Positions 5,462-12,307 of a DNA stretch of 22,928 nucleotides are shown one piece after another. This DNA is from a virus. The position numbers and the translations under genes are program-made. How positions within the stretch are numbered: the first letter of the stretch is position 1; the number at the start of each line of letters is the position of its first letter. The notes below the pieces were generated by a model. It worked only from the letters and a program-made list of their open reading frames with translations. It made no database searches and was not told the DNA's origin. The stretch lies in the IMG/VR virus record IMGVR_UViG_3300028800_000323, positions 1 through 22,928 of that record. One strand, written 5' to 3'.

Positions 5462-6108
5462 TTGGCCGGGTTAGTCTTGCCCTCGCCGTAGCGACTACCG
5501 CCGCGTTCGGGATCGTCACCGGAGGATCAGCGCGGGCCGACGAGCCGCCATGTCAAACCATCGGGTACCAAATCAACGTCCCCGAGATTAACCCCAACTG
5601 GACACAGGCGAACGGCGTCCCGTCCGTGGACGTTATGGCCGTCCGTGACGCCGTGGCCGTGTTCGAGATGCACGTCGGATTCACCTACCGATATGACGGC
5701 ATGACCTCGTGGGTTGCGTCCTACGGTAACGTGGCGGCACAGCCCGACGACCTAGAGATAAGCGTCGTGGTCGACGATCAGGACTTCAATACCCCGCGCC
5801 TAGAACACGCCGCCGCCTTCGAGTGGAGCGTGAACGGTAAGTCCGCGATTATGATGCGTTGGGCGTCCGTCCTCAACTCAGGCATCGACGGCACTAACGC
5901 ATGGCAGGGTGGCAACTCCCTCTTTACCACGACCGAACACGAACTCGGCCACACGCTCGGGCTTATGCACTCGGCACTACCCACCGACATTATGTACGGT
6001 GGGGGCCTCAATACCTCGACGCCGATGTTCTACTCGGTCAACGATCAACGGAACCTCGCCGCCGTGTCGTGCCACCCTTACGGCGTAGTAACGGATACCG
6101 CGCCCTAG
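5458..6108 (+). CDS. Secreted metzincin-type (matrixin-like) zinc metalloprotease
   Basis: A 216-aa protein with GTG start at 5458, coupled to the 56-aa gene. Longer readings of the frame would swallow that gene and remove the signal peptide from the N-terminus. Residues 1-27 form a Sec signal peptide: a short basic start, a hydrophobic core LALAVATTAAFGIV and an A-R-A cleavage site before D28. The catalytic helix is HELGHTLGLMH (161-171), an exact HExxHxxGxxH with three zinc ligands and catalytic E162. DIMY (177-180) supplies the Met-turn, M179. Both are hallmarks of metzincins, closest to matrixins (M10). Only two cysteines remain in the mature part (C32 and one near the C-terminus), a possible disulfide. 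There is no prodomain with a cysteine switch, so it may be made active. It is expected outside the host cell or at its envelope. The target is unknown. Lysogenic conversion, receptor processing or exclusion are options. Confidence 0.88.
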   Translation: MIGRVSLALAVATTAAFGIVTGGSARADEPPCQTIGYQINVPEINPNWTQANGVPSVDVMAVRDAVAVFEMHVGFTYRYDGMTSWVASYGNVAAQPDDLEISVVVDDQDFNTPRLEHAAAFEWSVNGKSAIMMRWASVLNSGIDGTNAWQGGNSLFTTTEHELGHTLGLMHSALPTDIMYGGGLNTSTPMFYSVNDQRNLAAVSCHPYGVVTDTAP

Positions 6109-6125
6109 CGCCCAACGCAAACAAG

Positions 6126-6165
6126 AGGCCACCCGGTCAGGGTCAAAACCCCGGCCGGGTGGCCT
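6126..6165. terminator. Bidirectional hairpin terminator between convergent operons
   Basis: A perfect 11-bp stem AGGCCACCCGG (6126-6136) pairs with CCGGGTGGCCT (6155-6165). A further 4-bp inner stem GGGT/ACCC (6140-6143 and 6148-6151) is capped by CAAA. It lies between the stops of the rightward protease gene (6108) and the leftward late operon (6174). No long T-run is present on either side, which is usual for actinobacterial hairpin terminators. Confidence 0.85.
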
Positions 6166-6173
6166 ACGTTTGG

Positions 6174-6542
6174 CTACTCGGATGGCACCGAACCGTCAGC
6201 CTGCAACGACTCATGCCAGTAACCTTGCACGTTGAACAGGATGCCGCCCAACGCGTGCGTCACATCCACCGCCTCATCATCTTCCGGCCGCGTGACCTCG
6301 TGCCCGCGATGCAAGAGCCACAAGTCGAACACGTGCCGCAGTAGCGACTTCATGTAGACGTCGCGCGGGATGCCCTTCTGCCAGTTGTCCGACGCGCGCA
6401 AGCTACCGTCTTTGAGTGTGCGGTTCTCGTTCATGTATTCGGCGAACGCCCACAGTACGGCCGGGTCGAGGAAGCCCTCGAAGTCGAGCTTGCCTGCCTC
6501 CGTGTCACGGTTCGCGCCCGTGTCGAACTGCCGTGTCGTCAC
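6174..6542 (-). CDS. dATP/dGTP diphosphohydrolase-like protein (DUF5664 type), 122 aa
   Basis: The GTG start at 6542 overlaps the upstream stop (GTGA). Last gene of the late operon. The conserved block FDTGANRDTEAGKLDFEGF is followed by LDPAVLWAFAEYMNENR, DNWQKGIPRDVYMKSLLRH and an acidic EAVDVTHALGGILFNVQGY helix. I recognise this as the phage family annotated as dATP/dGTP diphosphohydrolase N-terminal domain (DUF5664), a MazG-like all-alpha relative. Family members are proposed to hydrolyse deoxynucleoside triphosphates. The second carboxylate-rich helix carries Glu/Asp that could bind the metal. The assignment is from memory of the pattern and the activity of this copy is unproven. It sits with two other nucleotide-related genes. 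Confidence 0.7.
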   Translation of the reverse strand: MTTRQFDTGANRDTEAGKLDFEGFLDPAVLWAFAEYMNENRTLKDGSLRASDNWQKGIPRDVYMKSLLRHVFDLWLLHRGHEVTRPEDDEAVDVTHALGGILFNVQGYWHESLQADGSVPSE

Positions 6543-6901
6543 GCCGCCGCCCGCACGTAGGTAACCACGAGATCGGCCAACGGCTCACGTGTCACGAAAT
6601 CGAACACGGGTAGGCCCAACTCCTGCGCCGTCAGAATCTCAAGGCGTGCGCCGCGTGACTTCTCCCAACCCGGCAGGACGAACACTAGATCGGCGTCGAG
6701 GACGTGCCCGACGTCGAGCCGCATGTAGGCCGCCCGGCCGCCCGGATGATCTGACCGGCCGTCGAAGTTCCGGGCAGGGTTGATAACGTCGACCTCGCCC
6801 TCGGTCGTGAGCGCCGCCTCGGCATCGTTGAACGCCGCATAGTTGTATCCGGGGTAACCCGTCATCGGGCCGCTTATGTAGGCCCGCCCTTGATACCTCA
6901 C
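6539..6901 (-). CDS. Nucleoside 2-deoxyribosyltransferase-like protein (DUF4406 type), 120 aa
   Basis: The GTG at 6901 overlaps the stop of the phosphoesterase gene. The opening RAYISGPMTGYPGYNYAAF is the signature of the DUF4406 family, a flavodoxin-like fold related to nucleoside 2-deoxyribosyltransferases. It is followed by the ribose-binding region VDVINPAR and then RLDVGHVLDADLVFVLPGWEKSRGARLEI, which holds the conserved Asp and the SxGARxE-type loop. Related enzymes exchange or hydrolyse nucleobases on (deoxy)nucleosides or nucleotides. In phages its substrate is undetermined. It is coupled to the downstream dNTP-hydrolase-like gene, which suggests a shared nucleotide-pool function. Confidence 0.8.
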   Translation of the reverse strand: MRYQGRAYISGPMTGYPGYNYAAFNDAEAALTTEGEVDVINPARNFDGRSDHPGGRAAYMRLDVGHVLDADLVFVLPGWEKSRGARLEILTAQELGLPVFDFVTREPLADLVVTYVRAAA

Positions 6902-7761
6902 GCCGCTAGCCCCAACTCGCGCCGGAACGTCGACAACGGCACGCCCTCATATCTGCGGCACAGATAGTCGAGGGTGACCTCCATCAACGAGTACGAGCCG
7001 TGTTCGACCTCGTGACACACGAGGACACCACGCCAATGCGCGTTACCCTGCGGGCCCTTATAGTCCTCGTCGTGCAAGTAGCAGGCGCCCGCGATCAACG
7101 CACGTTGCGAACGTGCCTCGCCCGTCTCCGGGTCGACGACGAACCGTAGAGCCGTGTCATAGGTCTGTTGGTGGCCCATCGTGAACGAGTGCCCAACCTG
7201 CTTGAGCCGCGTTATCGGCATCCCACCCAACGGCTTACCCGTCATGTGGTTAACCCAATAGTGCGCGTACCCGATGCCGTCCAAATAGAACGGCTCTAGG
7301 AACGGGTGCACAGTGAAACCGTGCGCCGCATAGTTGAGCATGTCGAGCGATAGCAGGCCGTCGAGTTTCGCGTCCAACTCACACGCCCGCGTGATCCGGT
7401 CCTCATGGTTCCCGAGCGCGATATGGAGGTCAGGCCGCCAGAACTTGTGCTTGTCGACACGGGCCTTCGCGTTGAAATCCTCCATCGGCTTGCACAGCCG
7501 ATCAAACCCCGCGTTAGCTGCCGCAAGATCGGCGTGAACGCGCCGCCCCTCCATCGCCTTCTTACCGAAGTCGTAAGACGAGAGCGAGGGCATGTCCGCG
7601 TGGTCCCCAAGGTGGATAATCCGCACGTTGGGTCGGCCCGCGAAACGGTCGACGATGTACTGCCCGATCCATCCAAGGTGATCGGTAGGCACGCCGGGTT
7701 TAACCTGCGTGTCGGGTATCACAACATGGATAACGCCGGGGCCTAGTGCCCGATGTTTCAC
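6898..7761 (-). CDS. Calcineurin-like metallophosphoesterase, 287 aa
   Basis: The GTG at 7761 is in a GTGA overlap with the upstream peptidase gene. Metal-binding motifs are in the family order: IPDTQ (residues 15-19, D17 with Gln in the usual His position), HLGDHAD (50-56, D53), ALGNHED (115-121, N118 and H119) and a later MGHQQTYD with the distal His. This phosphoesterase group includes nucleases, nucleotidases and cyclic-nucleotide phosphodiesterases. The DTQ variant is common in phage members. A long insert (about 58-105) of charged helices precedes GNHE. The substrate cannot be read from sequence. A DNA end-processing or nucleotide-degrading role fits its place before two nucleotide-related genes. 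Confidence 0.85.
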   Translation of the reverse strand: MKHRALGPGVIHVVIPDTQVKPGVPTDHLGWIGQYIVDRFAGRPNVRIIHLGDHADMPSLSSYDFGKKAMEGRRVHADLAAANAGFDRLCKPMEDFNAKARVDKHKFWRPDLHIALGNHEDRITRACELDAKLDGLLSLDMLNYAAHGFTVHPFLEPFYLDGIGYAHYWVNHMTGKPLGGMPITRLKQVGHSFTMGHQQTYDTALRFVVDPETGEARSQRALIAGACYLHDEDYKGPQGNAHWRGVLVCHEVEHGSYSLMEVTLDYLCRRYEGVPLSTFRRELGLAA

Positions 7762-8276
7762 GCTGCCTCTTTCGCCGTCGTAGTCGGCGGAAACACACGC
7801 CGCAACACACGCCGCGCCAAATCCTTAGGGGTCACGAACGCGGGCGAGTCCCTGTCACACGTCCACCCGGGCGCATCAATGCCGCCCGCGTAGGCGACAA
7901 GCGCCGAGCATATGACCGTGCGCGGATTCTCGGCCCACTCGACGAGACGGCGCGGCCGGATATGAACCGCGAGCAACGCGAGCGCGAGAATGTCGAGCCA
8001 CCCATACGGGCGCCCCTTAAACGCCAACGCGCGAGCGACAATCCGCCCGCGCGCCGCGTCGTCGAGTTCGTCCTCGCAGAAGATGAGGTCACATCCCGCG
8101 TACTCGCGCAGGTTGCCGAGACGCGCGCCGCCCGGTTCAGCCTCGATCATGTCGAGGTCATCGTTCAGGACGACGCCGCAGTGATCCCACACTGACCATG
8201 TGCCGAGCTTCACCGCGTCCATGTAGACGCCGCCCGTTGACACCACGAAATAGGACCCAGGTCGGGGCAGGTTCAT
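7758..8276 (-). CDS. Permuted papain-fold (NlpC/P60-related) peptidase or amidase, 172 aa
   Basis: ATG 8276 overlaps the endolysin stop (ATGA). The catalytic residues occur in permuted order: His32 in WDHCGVVLND, an acidic IEAEPGGAR (E45), then Cys123 in TVICSALVAYA near the C-terminal third. This is the layout of YiiX/YaeF-type permuted NlpC/P60 proteins rather than classical NlpC/P60, where Cys precedes His. These proteins cleave amide or ester bonds in peptidoglycan peptides or lipids. A hydrophobic stretch ILALALLAVHI (about 96-106) may be a buried helix or a membrane contact. Next to a GH25 lysin it is likely a second cell-wall or envelope enzyme. A lipid target is possible. Confidence 0.72.
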   Translation of the reverse strand: MNLPRPGSYFVVSTGGVYMDAVKLGTWSVWDHCGVVLNDDLDMIEAEPGGARLGNLREYAGCDLIFCEDELDDAARGRIVARALAFKGRPYGWLDILALALLAVHIRPRRLVEWAENPRTVICSALVAYAGGIDAPGWTCDRDSPAFVTPKDLARRVLRRVFPPTTTAKEAA

Positions 8277-9094
8277 GCGTAGGGGATGGTGGCGAGTTGC
8301 GCCGCCGTGACAATCTTGGGGGTCGGATCGGTGACGACGCCGAGACTGACGAGAAGCGTGTTCTCGCCGGGTGCCACGGTGCGCCGCTTGAATCCGTCAT
8401 ACAGGAACCACGGGCCGGGCTCGGCCGTGGTAATGAACTTGACCGCCATATCGTCGTTTCCTTCGTGAGGTTGTGTCGACACAGGGGCAGGCGCTGGTTG
8501 CGGCGCAGGTACGGCCACCGTGAGGCCCGCGAGCCTGCGCAGGTCGTCGAGCGTGCCGCCGAACGTGTCAACGTCCAGGGTTCCAAGCGTGCCAATCACG
8601 CGCGCCGTTTGAGTGACCTCGGCGGGCGTCACCGGATCGAGCGGCACCCATCCCGCATACATGCCGCGTAACGCCGTGAACGGGTCTGAGAGCCACCAAG
8701 AGTGATAGGTGTACAGGAGAGGGCGCAGGCCCGTACCGGAGGCCACGAGGCTAAGCCACGTGCCTGCCCATGCGGCACGCTGCGTCAACGTCCTGCCGTC
8801 GTGCACGTCCTCAAGGTCGAGGGCGAGAAGCCCCCGCCGTGAGCCGAGGACGGCCAAGAAATGCGCCGCCTCGGCCTGCGCCGTGTTCGCCGAGTTGTGC
8901 GCGAAATGGTAAGCGCCCGGCATCAACCCGGCCACACAGATAGCGTCCCAATCCGCGCCGAACCCGGCATCGTTGTATGTCACGCCCTGCGTTGCCTTAC
9001 GTACCGCAAAGGCTATGCCGTCCTCGGCGCGAGCCTTGACCCAATCGACGTGCCCGTTGCCGGAATACACGTCGAGGCCGAGCGTTACCGTCAC
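8273..9094 (-). CDS. GH25 muramidase endolysin with C-terminal binding domain
   Basis: A 273-aa protein whose GTG start at 9094 overlaps the upstream stop (GTGA). Residues 1-190 are a glycoside hydrolase family 25 domain: GLDVYSG (D8), AFAVRKATQG, GAYHFAH and the catalytic LDLED (D93, E95), followed by LLYTYHSWW. GH25 enzymes cut the MurNAc-GlcNAc bond of peptidoglycan. A Pro/Ala-rich linker (PAPQPAPAPVS) leads to a short C-terminal domain of about 58 residues starting MAVKFITTAEPGPWF, presumably for cell-wall binding. There is no signal peptide, so release needs a holin or similar. The linker region also carries a strong internal ribosome binding site and ATG (8447-8464), annotated separately. 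Confidence 0.92.
   Translation of the reverse strand: MTVTLGLDVYSGNGHVDWVKARAEDGIAFAVRKATQGVTYNDAGFGADWDAICVAGLMPGAYHFAHNSANTAQAEAAHFLAVLGSRRGLLALDLEDVHDGRTLTQRAAWAGTWLSLVASGTGLRPLLYTYHSWWLSDPFTALRGMYAGWVPLDPVTPAEVTQTARVIGTLGTLDVDTFGGTLDDLRRLAGLTVAVPAPQPAPAPVSTQPHEGNDDMAVKFITTAEPGPWFLYDGFKRRTVAPGENTLLVSLGVVTDPTPKIVTAAQLATIPYA
8447..8464 (-). promoter_or_regulatory. Internal ribosome binding site and in-frame ATG in the endolysin gene
   Basis: On the minus strand GAAGGAAA (8457-8464) is followed by 7 bases and ATG (8447-8449), in frame with the endolysin. Translation from here would give a separate 58-aa C-terminal domain (8273-8449) beginning MAVKFITT. The site falls exactly at the end of the linker. 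Other phage lysins are known to make such extra binding subunits from internal starts. Confidence 0.5.
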
Positions 9095-9510
9095 GACTCG
9101 GCCGCCTTCGCTTGTGCGGTTTGGATCAACAGCGCGAGCACTTGGTCGAGCTTGGGCTCAAGACGTTGCGTCGTGTCGCCGGGGTTGAGAGTGTTACCGC
9201 CGTTTGGCCTCACCATCGCCTTAACCTCGTCGACAACCTCGGCGAGTGCAGTAACGGCGCCCAACGTTGCCGTGAGCATTTCCTCAAGCCCCGTAACCCG
9301 ATCCACGAGCGGAGGAACGGCCGCCCGCAGTACGCGGCCGGTCATCGTGTCCCTAATCTCGTGATAACCAAACACCGCGCGTTCTGCATGACGCCGCTTC
9401 TTCCAATGCCTGAACCCGTGCAAGTGCGCACGGTAGGCCCACCCGAGCACGGTCAACAGTGACGCCATGAACGCGACCGCAAAGTAGAGAAAGGTAAAGC
9501 TCAGCATCAC
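9091..9510 (-). CDS. Single-helix membrane protein before the endolysin, candidate holin or lysis accessory
   Basis: A 139-aa protein. It starts with GTG 9510 directly followed by ATG 9507, either of which overlaps the upstream stop. Residues 2-25 (MLSFTFLYFAVAFMASLLTVL) are one clear transmembrane helix, followed by a strongly basic stretch RHWKKRRHAER that should stay in the cytoplasm. The C-terminal half is a likely coiled coil (LVDRVTGLEEMLTATLGAVTALAEVVDEVKAM), then LDQVLALLIQTAQA. Small one-helix proteins just upstream of lysins are often class III-like holins or lysis regulators, but most are shorter. A tail-associated or membrane-anchoring role is the alternative. No second membrane segment is seen. 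Confidence 0.7.
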   Translation of the reverse strand: MMLSFTFLYFAVAFMASLLTVLGWAYRAHLHGFRHWKKRRHAERAVFGYHEIRDTMTGRVLRAAVPPLVDRVTGLEEMLTATLGAVTALAEVVDEVKAMVRPNGGNTLNPGDTTQRLEPKLDQVLALLIQTAQAKAAES

Positions 9511-10589
9511 GCCCCACCCATCGCCGAATACAGTGCCGCGAGAACGTCGCTACGTGCCTCGCCGACCGGAGTAAGGGTCAACGTGTCAACGTCAGCCGCG
9601 TATGACGTTTCGCCGATCAGTACGTCGAGCGGGCCTGCTTGACTTGTCATCGCCTCGCGGCCCAATACAACGGCCTGCATACGCACGACAACACCGGCCG
9701 CCACCGACGCAAGGTCAACCGGGGCGCCGCCCATCGTGAGCAACTGACCCGGCAACACAGTGAACGGGTCGGTTACCCGTAGGCGTGGCGTGTTCGCCGC
9801 AAGATCGGCCGTACCTTGCGCCGTTGCCTGCGCGCTACTTACCATGCCCTGTTGGGTTATGTCGAGGATTTTCTCGGCCGCGCCCCAACGCGCCGCCGCC
9901 GCCGCGTCCGTCACCACTTGCACACCGGTATTGCCGCTAACGTCCGCGTCGTAGAGCACAGCCTCGGCCGACGCGAACCCGTCAAGCACTGACGCGAATA
10001 TCGGTTGTGTTGCTAGGAACATCAACGTGGGCACCGTTGGGGGCGTCTCCATCGACACGGCCCAACCCGCGCCCGTCGCCGTCAACTTCCACGCCTTACC
10101 AAGCGCCTGCGCCCCCGCCTTCAACGCCTCGTCAAGCATGATCGAGCCGGACGCCTGAACGCCTGTGCCCGTCGTGGGCGTGCCCAATGTTGCGGGCCGT
10201 AGCCAGGGCAGGCCCCGGCCTCGTGCCGCGTCGACAACCGTGTCGAGCGCGAGCGCCGATCCGTTACTCGAACCGTTGACCGCCGCAAACGACTTCGCTA
10301 ACCCCGCCATGCCCACGGCCGAAATCGACATGGGCGCCCCGCGTTGCGGTTGGTTCATCTTGCCGCCCCACACCACGCCACCCGCGAGCGGAACCGACAA
10401 GATACGGCCGCCCGCGAGTGCGCGGTGAGAGAACGAAGGGTCAACTTGCAACGAGCACTGAAACGTGGTCGGGCCGCCCGAATACGACGTGCCGTAGGTG
10501 ACACCGGATAGCAAACCCAAGTGGTCGAGGAAGTAGCGGTCGCCGCCGCTCGGCGCCTCCGTGTAAATGGACAATGCCCGCGCGGTCAC
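9507..10589 (-). CDS. Tail hub-like minor tail protein, 360 aa
   Basis: The GTG at 10589 overlaps the upstream stop in a GTGA junction. A longer frame to 10658 would overlap the neighbouring gene and is rejected. The protein follows the distal tail gene, where siphophages encode the baseplate hub (gpD/Tal-like). It is beta-rich and Gly/Ala-rich, with segments such as GRILSVPLAGGVVWGG, KAWKLTATGAGWAVSM and PRLRVTDPFTVLPGQLLTMGG. The last resembles the phage-tail hub repeat that reads out parameters of a ring. No enzymatic motif is evident. Assignment rests on gene order and general character. Confidence 0.7.
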   Translation of the reverse strand: MTARALSIYTEAPSGGDRYFLDHLGLLSGVTYGTSYSGGPTTFQCSLQVDPSFSHRALAGGRILSVPLAGGVVWGGKMNQPQRGAPMSISAVGMAGLAKSFAAVNGSSNGSALALDTVVDAARGRGLPWLRPATLGTPTTGTGVQASGSIMLDEALKAGAQALGKAWKLTATGAGWAVSMETPPTVPTLMFLATQPIFASVLDGFASAEAVLYDADVSGNTGVQVVTDAAAAARWGAAEKILDITQQGMVSSAQATAQGTADLAANTPRLRVTDPFTVLPGQLLTMGGAPVDLASVAAGVVVRMQAVVLGREAMTSQAGPLDVLIGETSYAADVDTLTLTPVGEARSDVLAALYSAMGGA

Positions 10590-12307
10590 GTCGAACGCTC
10601 CATCAAGAACCGTGGGTAGTAACTGATACGCACGGTCGACGGCGCCCCGTCCGGACAATAGACCAGTAACAGGTTGTCGCCGGGGTCGAGTGTCGCGCCG
10701 CCTTCGAGTTGCGCCGCCGCCGTGAGACTTACCGCGTCCGTCCGGTCAGAGTGCGTGCCGCCGTAAACCGGGCCGGTCTGAATGCCGGGTTGCGGTTCGT
10801 CGACCCACACGTAGTCCACCGTCCCCGCCACGGTTTGCACCCACGCCAAGAACCCGCGAGTGTCGAGCAATATCACTTCAGTTGGCGTCGTGTTGCCGTA
10901 GGCAATCTGATACGTGACGTTCGTAACGTCGCCCGGCATGTCAACGAGCGGCAGGGTTACTAGCCCACAGTCGATGTAATGCGAGGCCCCATCCACGACC
11001 GAACCAACAGGCGTGGTAAACGTGGCCCCGACTTGCCCCGCGCCGACGTACTGCTTCACTGTCGCCGACGCCGCTCCGATTGCAGCATTGGCCGCGAACA
11101 CGAGCCGATACGTACCTTTGAACGTTGACGGCGCCGTGGTTGTGACCGCGCCTCCCGTTAACGCCTCAAGGATCGGCGTCGTCGAGGGCGTCCCCGATGG
11201 CGCCCTCGCTACCAACACACTCGACAACGCGTTAGTGCCGCCTCGGTCAATCGCTATCTGCGCGGCCGTGCGTGCCGAGCCCTTGACGTTCGCAACCTTG
11301 TAGACCGCGCCGCGCGGCGTCGATGCAACACCACTCGCGGCCGGGTACGCCCGCAACATGCCAAGGTAATAGGTTTCTTGCGCGAACATGTTGCCCTGAT
11401 AGTTCGTGACCCACAGAGTCCATGACGTGATGTGCGCGAGGTCGACGGAGGCCGGGTGGGAGATGTCGACGGATTGGTAGTTCCACCCAAGCGCGGGCGT
11501 CATACCGGATGACTCGAAAGTTTCCGAGGCGCCAGGAGACGTGAGCCGAACCGCGATAGTCTTGGAATACCCGTCGGTTTGGTAATACCCGCACGCTATC
11601 GACGTGCAACCCGTCAGGTCCCACGTTCCCGATACCGGCCCAACCATCGCCATAACGGACGCGCTCGCGTACCCGTTGCGCCAGTAGTCGGCGAGGACTT
11701 GCATGCAACCCGTGCCGTCAATGGGAACCGGCACTGTCGCAGGCCCGAACACGGCGCCAACAGTCAGGCACGGCACGGTTACCGGATCGGAGTAGACACC
11801 CGATTGGTCCGAGGGCGTGTGATACGTGTATTCCGGCCCGTGTCCAAAGTCCGCGAGCTTCACCGATGCCGCAACGGCCGTTGTCGACTCGCGCGTCACT
11901 GACCGCCAGAACGGCAACGCCGGAACCTCGAACTCGAACGTCCGCGCGGCCGGGTAAACCTCAGGCTCGGACGGTTGGGCCTTGAACGTGTCCGCGACAC
12001 ACTCAAGGCCCGTACCGGCAGGCACCCACCGAAGCGTATTGGCGGACTTGTGCGCCTCGCCTAGCAACGCCTCGACGGATGCCGCCAACGTCAACCGGTC
12101 AGGGTTAGCAACCGTGACCACGAGCTTTACGGTTCTGTTGTCGTCGAACTGCCCGACGACTAGCGAACCGTCCATGTAGAGCGAACGAATCACGTCGGTT
12201 ACGGCCTGCGCCGCGCCAACCTCCGTGCCGTCACCCAACGAGAAGTCGCCCGCCGTTAGATCAATCGCGCCCCAAATGAGGCGGTCATAGGTTGCACCCG
12301 TTGTCAT
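10586..12307 (-). CDS. Distal tail (Dit-like) protein with carbohydrate-binding-like insert, 573 aa
   Basis: The ATG at 12307 overlaps the tape-measure stop. The first 140 residues (YDRLIWGAIDLTAG, SLYMDGSLVVGQFDDNRTVKLVVTVAN, ARTFEFEVPALPFWRS) look like the N-terminal ring domain of siphophage distal tail proteins. Residues about 170-330 form a beta-sandwich of galactose-binding type (DGTGCMQVLADYWRNG, GTWDLTGCTSIACGYY, LTSWTLWVTNYQGNMFAQETYYLGML-like strands), suitable for binding surface sugars. A third beta-rich region ends in STVRISYYPRFL. The gene fits the position directly after the tape measure. Sugar binding is inferred from fold-like patterns only. Confidence 0.8.
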   Translation of the reverse strand: MTTGATYDRLIWGAIDLTAGDFSLGDGTEVGAAQAVTDVIRSLYMDGSLVVGQFDDNRTVKLVVTVANPDRLTLAASVEALLGEAHKSANTLRWVPAGTGLECVADTFKAQPSEPEVYPAARTFEFEVPALPFWRSVTRESTTAVAASVKLADFGHGPEYTYHTPSDQSGVYSDPVTVPCLTVGAVFGPATVPVPIDGTGCMQVLADYWRNGYASASVMAMVGPVSGTWDLTGCTSIACGYYQTDGYSKTIAVRLTSPGASETFESSGMTPALGWNYQSVDISHPASVDLAHITSWTLWVTNYQGNMFAQETYYLGMLRAYPAASGVASTPRGAVYKVANVKGSARTAAQIAIDRGGTNALSSVLVARAPSGTPSTTPILEALTGGAVTTTAPSTFKGTYRLVFAANAAIGAASATVKQYVGAGQVGATFTTPVGSVVDGASHYIDCGLVTLPLVDMPGDVTNVTYQIAYGNTTPTEVILLDTRGFLAWVQTVAGTVDYVWVDEPQPGIQTGPVYGGTHSDRTDAVSLTAAAQLEGGATLDPGDNLLLVYCPDGAPSTVRISYYPRFLMERST

